A DNA stretch of 64,000 bases. It comes from AP-15 sp963832875 (GTDB lineage: Bacteria > Pseudomonadota > Alphaproteobacteria > ATCC43930 > CGMCC-115725). How positions within the stretch are numbered: the stretch's first letter is position 1; each line of letters starts with the position of its first letter. The DNA is taken from the NCBI GenBank assembly GCA_963832875.1, contig CAWHWB010000004.1, positions 124,001-188,000 of the forward strand, in the 5' to 3' direction. A program made the position numbers and the translations under genes. Shown here in pieces: positions 43,494 to 54,484 of the stretch. The notes beneath the pieces are model-generated. The model was not told the DNA's origin. It did no database searches and saw nothing but the letters and a program-made list of their open reading frames with translations.

Positions 43494-45233
43494 ATGCCGA
43501 TCGACCCGATGCTGACCGAAGAGACGCCGGCGAGCGCGCTCGTCGCCCGGGTGCTCGAAGAAGCCGGGATCGAAATGGTCTTTGGCATCTCGGGCGGCCA
43601 TACCGGCCGCATCGTGTCGGGCTTGAGCAAATACCAGAACTCGATCCGCACCGTCCTGGTGCGCGAGGAGTCGCTGGGCGGGGTCATGGCCGAAGTCTAC
43701 GGCCGGCTGACCCGGCGGCCGGGCGTGCTGCTGGGGCAGGGACCGTGGGTGCTCGGCAACGGCATGATCGGCACGATCGAGGCGCATCTGTCGAGCTCGC
43801 CGATGCTGCTGCTGACCGATTTCAGCGACGCCCCGCGGTTTACATTGCACGCGCCCTATCAGCAGGCGACCGGCGACTGGGGCAGCTGGGACGCGCGCCG
43901 CGCCTTTGGCGGCGTAACCAAGCAGGTCATGCAGGCGCACGACCCGATCGCCGCGGTGCAGGCGACCCAGCTCGGCATCAAGCACGCGCTCTCCGGCCAG
44001 CCGGGGCCGGTCGCGATCCTCTACGCCCATGATTCGCTGGCCGGCTCGGTGATGCCGGACTCACAGCCGATGCTGTACCCGACCCGCCACTATTTGCCGA
44101 CAATGCCGCCGCCCGCCGAGCAGAAGCTGGTCGAGGCCGCCGCCGCAGCGATCCTCGCGGCGCAGAAGCCGGTGCTGATCGCCGGCAACGGCGTGCGCAT
44201 CGCCCAGGCCTATGACGGGCTGCGCCGGCTCGTCGAGGCGGCCGGGCTGCCGGTGGCGACGACCGCGGCCGGCAAGGGCTGCTTTGCCGAGACCCATCCG
44301 CTGGCCCTGGGCGTGTTCGGCACCTTCGGCACCGAGGCGGCGAACGCCTGCGTCGGCGAGGCCGATCTGGTGCTGGTGGTTGGCTCCAAGCTGTCGCCGA
44401 GCGACACTGCCTGGGAAAACCGCGCGCTGCTCGACCCGACGCGGCAGACATTCGTGCAGATCGACGTCGAGCCGCGCAACGCCTCGTGGAACTATCCGGC
44501 CGAGCATGTGCTGCTCGGCGACGCCGCGGTGATCCTCGGGCAGCTGCTGCGCGAGGTCGAGGCGCGCGGGTCCGGGCGGCGGCAGCCGGCCGAGCGGCGG
44601 GTGGCGGCGCATCGCGAGCGCCACGGCTATTTCAACGACCGCGCTTATTTCGCCGACGACAAGCCGATCCTGCCGCAGCGCCTGATCGGCGAGCTGTCGC
44701 GCGGCTTGCCGGAGGACGCGATCGTCACCTGCGACGCCGGCGAAAACCGCATCATGATGACGCATTTCTACCAGACGAAGCGGGCCGAGGGCTTTTTGCA
44801 GGCGGCGGGCTCGGGGCCGATGGGGTTCGCGATCCCGGCGGCGCTCGGCGCCAAGCTGGTTCATCCCGACCGGCCGGTGGTCGCGGTGTGCGGCGACGGC
44901 GGCTTTGCGATGACCATGAACGGGCTGATGACTGCGGTCGAGCGCGACATCCCGATCGTCTGCGTAGTCTTCAACAACAACGCGCTCGGCTGGGTCTTGC
45001 ACGGCTCGGGGCCGTTCGCGGCCGAGTTCAACGATTGGGATCACGCCGCGATCGCCCGCGCGCTCGGCTGCCGCGGCGTGCGCATTGAGGATCCGGCGGC
45101 GATCGCCCCGGCGCTGCGCGAGGCGCTGGCGACGCGCGCGCCCACCGTGCTCGACGTGCGCACCTCGCTCGCCGTGACCTTTGCCGACATCACTTCGCAG
45201 CTGGCCAAGGACGCCTCGCCGCGGCGGCGCTGA
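43494..45233 (+). CDS. Thiamine-pyrophosphate enzyme (acetolactate synthase large-subunit family)
   Basis: A 579-residue TPP-dependent enzyme with the usual three domains. PYR domain: VFGISGGHTGRIVSGL and VREESLGGVMAEVYGRL, with the catalytic Glu near residue 59. Central domain: KPVLIAGNGVRIAQAY. PP domain: VAVCGDGGFAMTMNGLMTA and VVFNNNALGW, the GDG-x(about 25)-NN cofactor motif starting near 467. It is not an obvious biosynthetic IlvB, since no small subunit follows and the central FAD-binding region is divergent. Decarboxylase or oxalyl/benzoylformate-type roles are possible. GGAGGAGAAAG precedes ATG 43494. Confidence 0.88.
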   Translation: MPIDPMLTEETPASALVARVLEEAGIEMVFGISGGHTGRIVSGLSKYQNSIRTVLVREESLGGVMAEVYGRLTRRPGVLLGQGPWVLGNGMIGTIEAHLSSSPMLLLTDFSDAPRFTLHAPYQQATGDWGSWDARRAFGGVTKQVMQAHDPIAAVQATQLGIKHALSGQPGPVAILYAHDSLAGSVMPDSQPMLYPTRHYLPTMPPPAEQKLVEAAAAAILAAQKPVLIAGNGVRIAQAYDGLRRLVEAAGLPVATTAAGKGCFAETHPLALGVFGTFGTEAANACVGEADLVLVVGSKLSPSDTAWENRALLDPTRQTFVQIDVEPRNASWNYPAEHVLLGDAAVILGQLLREVEARGSGRRQPAERRVAAHRERHGYFNDRAYFADDKPILPQRLIGELSRGLPEDAIVTCDAGENRIMMTHFYQTKRAEGFLQAAGSGPMGFAIPAALGAKLVHPDRPVVAVCGDGGFAMTMNGLMTAVERDIPIVCVVFNNNALGWVLHGSGPFAAEFNDWDHAAIARALGCRGVRIEDPAAIAPALREALATRAPTVLDVRTSLAVTFADITSQLAKDASPRRR

Positions 45234-45243
45234 AGGGCTGCCG

Positions 45244-46417
45244 ATGGCGGCCGTTCCCGTAATCGACGCGGTGCTGCGCCGTGCCGCCGAGGACGGCCAA
45301 GTGCCGGGAGTCGTGGCGCTGGCGGCGACCCCGGACCGGCTCGTCTACGAGGGCGCCTTTGGCCGTCGTGACCTTGCCCAGGGCAGCCGGATGACCCTCG
45401 ACGCGATCTTTCGCATCGCCTCGATGACCAAGGCGATGACCTCGGTCGCGGCGATGCAGCTGGTCGAAGCCGGCAAGCTCGCGCTCGACTAGCCGATCGG
45501 CCAGGTGCTGCCGGAATTGGCCGCACCCCAGGTGCTGTCTGGGTTCGACCCGGCCGGGAAGCCGCGGCTGCGCCCGGCCGGCGGCCAATCACCTTGCGCC
45601 ACCTGCTGACCCACACCGCCGCCTTCGGCTACGAGATGCTGAGCTCCGACTTGATCCGCTATATCCACCGTACCGGCACGCCTTCGACCAGCACCGGCAA
45701 GCTCGGCTCGCTGCGGCTGCCCCTGCTGTTCGATCCCGGCGAGCGCTGGGAATATGGCATCGGCATCTATTGGGTCGGCCGAGCCGTGGAAGCGGCTAGC
45801 GGCCAGCCGCTCGACGCCTATTTTCGCGAGCACATCTTCGCACCGCCGACCTGACCGACACGGATTTCGCCCTTTCGCCGGAACAGCCTCCCGGCTGGCG
45901 CGGGTGCATCAGCGCAAGCGGGATGGGTCCTTGGAGCCGATCGCGATCGAAGTGCTCCCGCAGAAACCGGAGTTCTGGGCGGGCGGCGGCGGACTCTACG
46001 CGACCGGCCCCGACTACCTCAAATTTTTGCAGATGGTTCTGAACGGCGGACGTCTCGGCAACGTCCGGCTGCTGCGGCCTGAGACAGTGGCGGCAATTTC
46101 CAGCAACCAGACCGGCGACCTCGACGCCGGGATCATGCGGACCGCGATGCCCGAGCGGACCAACGACTTCGCGCTGTTTCCGGCCATGCGCTGCCAATGG
46201 GGCTGGGCTGGATGATCACACCGCTTCCGGGTCTCAACGGCCGCGGCGCCGGCAGCCTAACCTGGGGCGGCATCTTCAACAGCTATTACTGGATCGACCC
46301 GGCGCAGCAGGTCGCCGGCGTGATCCTGACCAGTACCTGCCGTTCGCCGATCCGCGTGCGATCGCGCTTTACGGCGCGTTCGAACGCGCCGTCTATGATG
46401 CGGTGAAACCGGGGTAA
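45244..46417 (+). pseudogene. Broken serine hydrolase (beta-lactamase/class C-like)
   Basis: Remains of one protein across several frames. VPGVVALAATPDRLVYEGAF and FRIASMTKAMTSVAAMQLV (with the S-x-x-K nucleophile motif) run to an in-frame TAG at 45490. Further text (ITLRHLLTHTAAFGYEML, then PGERWEYGIGIYWVGRAVE) is in a second frame. A third frame gives GGGGLYATGPDYLKFLQMVL, a fourth MGLGWMITPLPG and SYYWIDPAQQVAGVIL, and the last piece (YLPFADPRAIALYGAFERAV) needs yet another shift. At least one stop and about four frameshifts make this a true pseudogene rather than a single read error. It follows the TPP gene by 10 nt. Confidence 0.88.
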
Positions 46418-46491
46418 CCCTAACCCGACGATCAGCAGCACCGCTTTTGGGGCGGCTGCCGGCCGCCGCGCAGGCCTGCTAAAAGACGGCG

Positions 46492-48369
<1,878 letters not shown>

Positions 48370-48664
48370 TTCGACGCAACCGATAGGGACTGAGAGGGAG
48401 CGCGCTGCGTGACTTCCATGACCGTTCTCGAGCCGAGCTCCGCCGGCGCGGCAGGTCCTCTTCCAAGTCTCGGCGCGAGCAAGAACCGCGCCGCGACCGC
48501 GCGGCTGATAGCCGCACGCCCCGGCGACGGTCCTGATGTACTTTGACAGGCTGACCCGAAACGGTCTATCTCAGGCCGGTGTCAGGGTACTCTCGATTTG
48601 GGTTAGGGCGCCGCAGGCGAGGTGAGAGTCGCTGGATCGCGGCCCTCTGGGAGCAGACGTTGCC

Positions 48665-49264
48665 ATGGCCGACAGTCCCGCGCTCACCGAACGCAATCTT
48701 GAAGCGACGACGAACATTTCGCTGAAGCGGGAGCCGGTTTGCTTCGCCTTTCTGTCGGCGCGCTCGGTCTCATCACCGATGCCGATCGATTCGATCAACC
48801 TCGATCTCGCCTCGGCCGATTATTTCGACGGGCGGGCGTCGTTATGGGCGGCGCTGGAGATGCGTTCGGCGGTCAGCAATGAGCATCCCACCGCGCTGTT
48901 GGGGTTCGACGAGACGTTTCTGCGCCCGTTTGCGCGGGCCCTTATCGAGGCGGCGACCACCCGGGCTGCCTATCGAATGACGATATTGCAGGAATCCGCA
49001 AATTCCGAACGCTGTCGCGTCGTAGAATATGTGACCGGTCCGGGTAAGCCGCTGCAGGAGCTGGTGCTCCAACCGTTCGACAATGTCGTGCTGATCAGTG
49101 CGGTAGGCGCCAAAGACAGCGACGAAACCCTGTTCCAGCTGCCGCGGACCGACAGCTTTCTGCGTGCTTTCGCCAAGATGACTTTTGTCGCCGATCAGAC
49201 CTTGCATGATCTGCTCGACGACATGGAGCGTGTCGCCCGCCACCGCAAACCGATAACGGGCTGA
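48665..49264 (+). CDS. Hypothetical protein
   Basis: Not recognised. It has 199 residues and no signal peptide or membrane helix. Mixed alpha/beta text (FAFLSARSVSSPMPI, then VVEYVTGPGKPLQELVLQPF, then FLRAFAKMTFVADQT) could fit a sensory fold, but no motif confirms it. ATG 48665 is used. The 295 bases ahead hold no other gene. The gene stands alone, and its neighbour downstream is on the opposite strand. Confidence 0.6.
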   Translation: MADSPALTERNLEATTNISLKREPVCFAFLSARSVSSPMPIDSINLDLASADYFDGRASLWAALEMRSAVSNEHPTALLGFDETFLRPFARALIEAATTRAAYRMTILQESANSERCRVVEYVTGPGKPLQELVLQPFDNVVLISAVGAKDSDETLFQLPRTDSFLRAFAKMTFVADQTLHDLLDDMERVARHRKPITG

Positions 49265-49361
49265 CACTCCGACGCGGGTTCGTCCCAGTTAGGCGCGAGC
49301 GTGGGCGAGAATGTTGTAGGCCCTCGCCGCACTGAGGGACGACAGGCTCGACGCGAGCAGC

Positions 49362-49859
49362 TTACGGCTGCGATGGCGGGATGTAGCCCGAACCCGAGGG
49401 CTTGGGGCCGGGCATCCGCATGCTGGGCGGCGGCTGCATCGGCTCGCCGGCTGGGGCTGCCTGCGGCGCGGGGGCGGCGGCGTTGCCCTGAATTCGAGCG
49501 AGTTCCGCGCGGTTGAGCTGCGCCGTCGTGTCTTCCGGATTGCGCGGGCCGTGATGAATCATCCGGGCGTGCATCATGTGGTGGTGGTAATGCCGCATAT
49601 GCGCTTCCCGGTGCATCGGTGGCATAGCCGAATTTGACTCCGAGCCCGATGGCATCGCCGAGGGCGGCATTGCCGCTGGGGCAGGCTCCGCGGCCGGGGG
49701 CGCCGGCGGAGCGCCGCCGCTGTACGGGGTGAGGCCTGGTCCGCCCGGGTTCGGTCCGGGCGTGCCCACCGCGTTTCCGCCACTGGGGTTCTGCGCCCAC
49801 ACTGGCGCGGCAATCACGAGCGCGGCTGCGACCGCAACGCCGTTCAAGAGATACTTCAT
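49362..49859 (-). CDS. Secreted Pro-rich protein with a His/Met-rich segment
   Basis: Unknown function. It has 165 residues. An N-terminal signal peptide (LLNGVAVAAALVIAAPVWAQ, cleavage after AQA-like WAQ near residue 23) sends it to the periplasm. The mature part is Pro/Gly/Ala-rich, with a remarkable stretch near residues 80-103 (MPPMHREAHMRHYHHHMMHA, then RMIHHG) holding eight or more His and several Met. Such clusters bind copper, nickel or zinc in other proteins. No enzyme domain is visible. A metal-buffering role is inference only. Confidence 0.7.
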   Translation of the reverse strand: MKYLLNGVAVAAALVIAAPVWAQNPSGGNAVGTPGPNPGGPGLTPYSGGAPPAPPAAEPAPAAMPPSAMPSGSESNSAMPPMHREAHMRHYHHHMMHARMIHHGPRNPEDTTAQLNRAELARIQGNAAAPAPQAAPAGEPMQPPPSMRMPGPKPSGSGYIPPSQP

Positions 49860-50400
49860 GCCTGTGATCCTTTGTAGCAGTTCCGGATTGGCCTACTGTA
49901 ACGCACGCTCGTCCCACCCCAAAGGGTCTCGACCCGGCCGCGGTTAAAACGGCACAAGCCGCCGATCTGTTCCGCGGACGCGCAACTTTCCAGTGTCGCG
50001 CGTTCTCCCGGCCAACAACCGATAATATGGCTGCGCTGGTCTTCTTTCAAGCGCCGGAGTAGCTCAAAACGCAAGAGAATAACGGGACAAGCGATAAAAT
50101 ACGGGCGCAGGCCAGGCACGGAACAAGCGGCTCAGAGTCTGGGCGGCGGGTCCCGTACTCGGCCATTGTTGACTGACGCGCGTCGATGCGTTTTTTGCGT
50201 CAATTTTAAGCCTAACCTCACCGCGCGCCCCCTACGGCAGCCACCCAGGCCCAGGCGATCGCCAGACGGGTGCGATGGAGGGTCGATCGAAGTATCAAGA
50301 TTATCACGAAAGCGCGTCTCGAAGCACGCACGTCAGCAAAGCCGCGCTTCGTTTCACCTCTCCAACCGATTCCTTCACTCGCAGGAAGCGCCGGGCAAGG
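49860..50400. other. Gene-free spacer
   Basis: About 540 bases between the start of the His/Met-rich gene and the ompA-like gene's terminator. It must hold the promoter of the minus-strand His/Met-rich gene near its left end. Short open frames here (for example 50166-50690 plus) lack ribosome sites and have chance-like composition. Nothing else was seen. Confidence 0.5.
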
Positions 50401-50401
50401 C

Positions 50402-50463
50402 AAAAAAAACCGCGGCTCGTGGCCGCGGCGGTTCCTGGGGCCCCTGCGACAGGGCCCCAGGAA
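50402..50463 (-). terminator. Tandem-hairpin intrinsic terminator after the OmpA-like gene
   Basis: Read on the minus strand, two hairpins follow the stop at 50479. The first is a perfect 12-bp stem (arms 50432-50443 and 50452-50463, TTCCTGGGGCCC type). The second is a perfect 7-bp stem CCGCGGC/GCCGCGG (50410-50416 and 50422-50428), and it is followed by eight T residues. The second alone is a textbook intrinsic terminator; the first may protect the mRNA 3' end. Confidence 0.88.
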
Positions 50464-50478
50464 GCGGACGAAGGTGGG

Positions 50479-51606
50479 TTAGGGGAAGACGATCTCGACG
50501 CGCCGGTTCTGCGGTTCGCGGACACCGAGCGGGGTCGGCACCCGAGGATCGTTCATGCCGCGGCCGGTCACGATCATTTGGTTGCGTGGCACGCCCAGAC
50601 GTTCGAGGGCGACCGCGACGGCGTTCGCGCGCCTCTCGGAGAGCCGCTGGTTGTACCCCGCCGAGCCGGACAGATCGGTGTACCCGGTGACCTGGATCTG
50701 CACCGCGCCGCCCGCGCGGTAATGGTCCGCCGCAGCCTGGAGGATCTGCATGCCCTCCGGCGTGATGTTGTATCTATCCCAATCGAAGAACACCAGATAG
50801 ACCTGATGCGGTGGCGGCGGCGGTGGCGCTGGAGGCGCTGGGGGCGGCGCTACTGGCGGCGGAGCGCCGAACATCATCGTCAAGCTGGCGACGAGGTTCT
50901 GGCTTTGATATTTGAAGTTTGAAAAGCCCTCACAGCAGGTTCCGGACTTTTTGCCTAAAGATTTGCTGCTCAGGCTGAAAGTCGGCGTCGCCAGATAGCG
51001 GTAGTCCACATCGAGGGCGAGGGCCGGGTTGATCATGTACCGGATGCCGGCGATCCCCTGATAGCCGAACTCCCAGGTGTTGCCGCTCGCCGAAAAGGAG
51101 TCGATCCCAAGCCTCTGGAGCTGTACCGGATTCCTGCCGGGCTGGTTCGAGATGCCGGCGTCGAGATTTACCGCGCCGATGCCGCCGCCGATGTGCGGAG
51201 TGATCGGCCAACCGAACGTGAAATCGTAGATCGCGTTGGTCATGATCGCGTTGGCATGTAAATTGCCATTCACGATCGCGGACCCGGCGCCCAGGAAGCT
51301 CTGCACGCTATTGTTGCGGTAGCTGTATTCTTCTTCAAACCGCCACGGCCCCCAGGCGTACCCGCCGCGGATGCCGACGTTGAAGCCGCTGTTGAAGGTT
51401 GTATTCGGGACAAAAGTGGCGGTCTTTCCCGACCGATTGACGGCGGTGACGGTGCTGCTCTGGCTCTGCAGCGCGGTCCACCCACCCTCCGGACCCAGAT
51501 AGAAGGCCCCCGGCGGAAAAGGCCCGAACATTTGTGCGTGCGCCTGGACGCCACCGAGCGCCACGGCAAGCGCTACGCCGGCGCCTAGCAGACAGCGATT
51601 TGTCAT
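50479..51606 (-). CDS. Outer-membrane beta-barrel protein with C-terminal OmpA domain
   Basis: Anchors the outer membrane to peptidoglycan. It has 375 residues. The signal peptide is LLGAGVALAVALGGVQAHAQ. An eight-strand-like barrel (about 30-250) contains FNVGIRGGYAWGPWRFEEEY and alternating strands ending NLVASLTMMFG. A Pro-rich hinge (PPPVAPPPAPPAPPPPPP) follows. The OmpA domain (about 265-375) has VYLVFFDWDRYNITPEGMQI, VTGYTDLSGSAGYNQRLSER and NRRVEIVFP, where the Asp and Arg that grip diaminopimelate lie. A strong GGAGGTAAGGGG precedes ATG 51606. Confidence 0.92.
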   Translation of the reverse strand: MTNRCLLGAGVALAVALGGVQAHAQMFGPFPPGAFYLGPEGGWTALQSQSSTVTAVNRSGKTATFVPNTTFNSGFNVGIRGGYAWGPWRFEEEYSYRNNSVQSFLGAGSAIVNGNLHANAIMTNAIYDFTFGWPITPHIGGGIGAVNLDAGISNQPGRNPVQLQRLGIDSFSASGNTWEFGYQGIAGIRYMINPALALDVDYRYLATPTFSLSSKSLGKKSGTCCEGFSNFKYQSQNLVASLTMMFGAPPPVAPPPAPPAPPPPPPHQVYLVFFDWDRYNITPEGMQILQAAADHYRAGGAVQIQVTGYTDLSGSAGYNQRLSERRANAVAVALERLGVPRNQMIVTGRGMNDPRVPTPLGVREPQNRRVEIVFP

Positions 51607-51968
51607 CCCCTTACCTCCGGCCGCAGAATACGCGTGTGACGATGGTCGTCACGCCACCGTTCGCCAATCTTCTCAATCTACCGCCCCGATGGCAACCGGT
51701 TTTTGCTGTAACCAACCCGCGTGCCGAAAAATCTTTGCAGAACGCCCGATGAAGCGACAATTCTGCAACAATTCGGCTAGGAGTCGGCTATTTCCCTTTG
51801 GTCACGCTGTGCCTTTTTTACAACGATAGCACCAGATCTGCAGTTTTGCGGGGTGTCCGGCGGTTCTGACCGGAACCGGGTGCGGCAATCCGGCGTTGAC
51901 CGCGCCCGTACGCGCGCCGGCTTCTGAAATGTCGTGCTCTATTCAACGTGCGGTAAAATGCGCGAAGC
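51607..51968. other. Spacer carrying the promoter region of the OmpA-like gene
   Basis: 362 bases between the flavoenzyme stop (51969) and the OmpA-like start (51606), both minus-strand. It should contain the promoter of the barrel gene. The middle part is AT-richer than its surroundings. No gene, clear terminator or operator could be assigned. Confidence 0.45.
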
Positions 51969-53585
51969 TCAGGGATCAATCAACACGCCGGGATTGAGCA
52001 GCGCCCGCGGATCGAGCGCGTGTTTTGCCGACCGCAACGCCGCCGCGAACAAGTCCGGTCGCTGCCGATCGTACCACGGGCGGTGGTCGCGGCCGACCGC
52101 GTGGTGGTGGGTGATGGTTCCTCCGGCGGCGATCAGCGCGTCGCCGGCCGCGGCTTTGATCGCCCGCCATTGCCGTTCGAGCTCGCCGTGGCGGCCGAGC
52201 GCGTGAAACGAGAAATACGGCGCCGGGCCATCGGGGTAGACATGGGTGAAGCGGCAGGTGACCTGGCCCGGCCGGCCGGTCGCCTCCCGGATCGCCGCCT
52301 CGGTCGCCGTCTTGACCCGGTCGTGCAGGCCCTCGAACCGCTCCCAAGTGATCGCGGTCTCGAAGGTGTCGGCGATGATCGCGCGCCGGATCATGCGCTC
52401 GCGGGCATAGGGCATGCGGATGAAGGCGGTGCGCCACAATTCGGCCGCGCCCTTGCGGTGGGCGTCGCCCTCGCCGGGGCGCTCCGCCGCGCCGCCGTGA
52501 TCGGCGCAGCATTCGAGCGCGCGGGCGATCCAGGCGTCGAGCGCATGGTCGGCCGATTCGAAGGCCAGCACCAGGATCGCCGCGCGGCCGTCGCCGGCTC
52601 CGGTGTTCTGCGCCTCCTGCGGATCGAGGATGCGGCAATTGGCCGGAAACAGCCCGGCTTGCGAGATCGCCCTGACCGCGCGCGCGGCGGTGAAGAAATC
52701 GGCAAAGCGCACCGCCCCTCCGGCGCGAAAACGCGGCCGGTCCTGCAGCCGCATCCATGCCTCGGTGATGATCCCGAGAATGCCCTCGGAACCGATTAGC
52801 ATGCGGTCGGGGCTCGGTCCGGCGCCGGAGCCCGGCAGGCGGCGGGTCTCGATCGGCCCCTGTGGCGTCAGCATCCGCAGGCTTTCGACAAAATCGTCGA
52901 TATGGGTGTAAAGACTGGCGAAATGGCCGCCGGAGCGGGTCGCGATCCAGCCGCCCAAGGTCGAATATTCGAAGCTCTGCGGAAAATGCCGCAGAGTCAG
53001 CCCGTAAGGCCGGAGCTGGCCTTCGAGCGCCGGACCGAATACCCCGGCCTCGATGCGCGCGGCGCGCGAGGCCCGGTCGATCTCCAGCACCCGGTCGAGA
53101 CGGCGCAGATCGAGGCTGACGGCCGCCTTTTTTCCGGTGTCCTCGATCCTCGCCTCGACCCCGCCGACGACGCTGCTGCCAGCGCCGAACGGGATCACCG
53201 CGGCGTCTTCGCCGCCCGCCCAATCGATCACCGCAGCAATTTCGGCTTCGTTTCTCGGATAGGCGACGATGTCTGGGGCAGCGTCGTAATCGCCGAGGAG
53301 ACCGCGTGCGTAATCCCGGAAGGACTTGCCGTAGGTATGGGCGGCACGGTCGTAGGGCTCGCTCGAACATAGGCCCGCGAGCGAACTTGGCGGAGCGATG
53401 CGCGATGCCCGCAGCCGGATGTCGGCGAGCGCCGGCGGCGCAGTCTCGTCAAACCCTTCTTCACCAAAGAGCCGGCGATAACGGTCGAGGGCGGCGTTCT
53501 CTTCCGCCGATGTCATCCCTTCGCCCTCGCGCCCCCAGCCGAAATGCTTGAGCCGCCCCTCGGTCGTTGTGCCCGTTCCAGGCAT
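51969..53585 (-). CDS. FAD-binding oxidase, alkylglycerone-phosphate synthase-like
   Basis: VAO/PCMH-type flavoenzyme, 538 residues. It starts with GRLKHFGWGREGEGM, a string conserved at the N-terminus of this subgroup. PCMH FAD-binding strings are PDIVAYPRNEAEIAAVIDWA and VIPFGAGSSVVGGVEARIED. LGGWIATRSGGHFASLYTHI and LIGSEGILGIITEAWMRL follow. The C-terminal cap has PAPYFSFHALG and GTITHHHAVGRDHRPWY; the Tyr and His-His-His match active-site positions of alkyldihydroxyacetone-phosphate synthase. An ether-lipid role in this bacterium is not shown; related proteins oxidise hydroxy acids. Confidence 0.85.
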   Translation of the reverse strand: MPGTGTTTEGRLKHFGWGREGEGMTSAEENAALDRYRRLFGEEGFDETAPPALADIRLRASRIAPPSSLAGLCSSEPYDRAAHTYGKSFRDYARGLLGDYDAAPDIVAYPRNEAEIAAVIDWAGGEDAAVIPFGAGSSVVGGVEARIEDTGKKAAVSLDLRRLDRVLEIDRASRAARIEAGVFGPALEGQLRPYGLTLRHFPQSFEYSTLGGWIATRSGGHFASLYTHIDDFVESLRMLTPQGPIETRRLPGSGAGPSPDRMLIGSEGILGIITEAWMRLQDRPRFRAGGAVRFADFFTAARAVRAISQAGLFPANCRILDPQEAQNTGAGDGRAAILVLAFESADHALDAWIARALECCADHGGAAERPGEGDAHRKGAAELWRTAFIRMPYARERMIRRAIIADTFETAITWERFEGLHDRVKTATEAAIREATGRPGQVTCRFTHVYPDGPAPYFSFHALGRHGELERQWRAIKAAAGDALIAAGGTITHHHAVGRDHRPWYDRQRPDLFAAALRSAKHALDPRALLNPGVLIDP

Positions 53586-53899
53586 GTCCTCTGCTCCCCG
53601 GCATTTCGACCGCGCCCGGTCATCACCCGACCCTTGCCGCGATCACGGCAAGATAGTCCGCCGGCGGCGGTCGAGCCAGCCTGCCCGCGCGCCCGGCGAC
53701 CGGACCTTGATTTGCCGCCGCGTCACCGGGGCCGAACGCGGAATCCTTGAACGACAAACGCTGGGTCCGCCCGCCCGATGACGGCCTGCCGGGAGCCCGG
53801 GACTATAGCGCGAGGCTCGATGCGCTCATTCCGGGACAGCCGGCAACAACCGGGATTCGAGCATTCTGACCGGGAGTTGCGGCCGATTGGCGCGACGGT
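53586..53899. other. Gene-free spacer
   Basis: 314 bases upstream of the flavoenzyme (minus strand) and downstream of a small minus-strand gene. It presumably contains the flavoenzyme promoter. Open frames on the plus strand here are chance frames without ribosome sites. Confidence 0.4.
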
Positions 53900-54157
53900 T
53901 CAACGCGACCGAAAACGGGCGCGTTCCAGTACGGTCTCAGCTGCTGCAAGTGCCTCGTCGCCCCGTCCGCTGAACTGCCGCGCGAAGGCTTCGGCCTCCG
54001 CCTCCGCCTTGAAGTCGACGTGCACGAGCACCCCGGCGCTGTTGTCCAGGCAGGTGAAGCTCGACGGCTCGAAGCGCCGGTCGTCGAGCCACACCCGCAT
54101 CGCTGCCATTTGCGTACACAGTTCGCTCGATTTCAGAGGCAAGATCACGGTGCGCAT
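53900..54157 (-). CDS. Small hypothetical protein
   Basis: Not recognised. With ATG 54157 (AGGA about 5 nt upstream) it has 85 residues: MRTVILPLKSSELCTQMAAM at the start, then FEPSSFTCLDNSAGVLVHVD and FKAEAEAEAFARQFSG. The frame stays open to 54328, but the extra N-terminus is Arg-rich and looks non-coding. An alternating alpha/beta pattern suggests a small ferredoxin-like fold. No neighbours suggest a role. Confidence 0.55.
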   Translation of the reverse strand: MRTVILPLKSSELCTQMAAMRVWLDDRRFEPSSFTCLDNSAGVLVHVDFKAEAEAEAFARQFSGRGDEALAAAETVLERARFRSR

Positions 54158-54484
54158 ATTATCCTGCTCGGCAGTTGCTTCCACCTCGATCATACCAGCC
54201 GCCCGCAGGTCGCGTTCGGAAAAGCACCGGCGCTCACGCCTTTGCCACAACCGTGGTGCCTGGGTTCGCGAAACGCGCTCCCTTTCAACGAGCGGTGCTC
54301 TGTCAGGGCCGGTTGATGTCATGTTCACCGTCGCACGGGCTGGCCGCTCTTGTTAAGCGATTGGCCCGCGGCTAGGCTCGACAATCGAACTACGAAATCG
54401 AAATCTGAACAGGTGGCGCTCCCCCGTGTGTGACGATGGATCCTTCGATCCGAGAGGGCTCAATGAACTGCTGAGGCGTTGCTG
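54158..54484. other. Divergent spacer between a small hypothetical gene and the MFS gene
   Basis: 327 bases expected to hold the promoter of the plus-strand MFS/Rieske cluster and that of the small minus-strand gene. No clear promoter boxes or operator could be read. No gene seen. Confidence 0.4.

Noticed and set aside
43494..45233. TPP enzyme as the biosynthetic acetolactate synthase (ilvB)
   Set aside because: No regulatory small-subunit gene follows and several family positions differ; only the superfamily can be supported.
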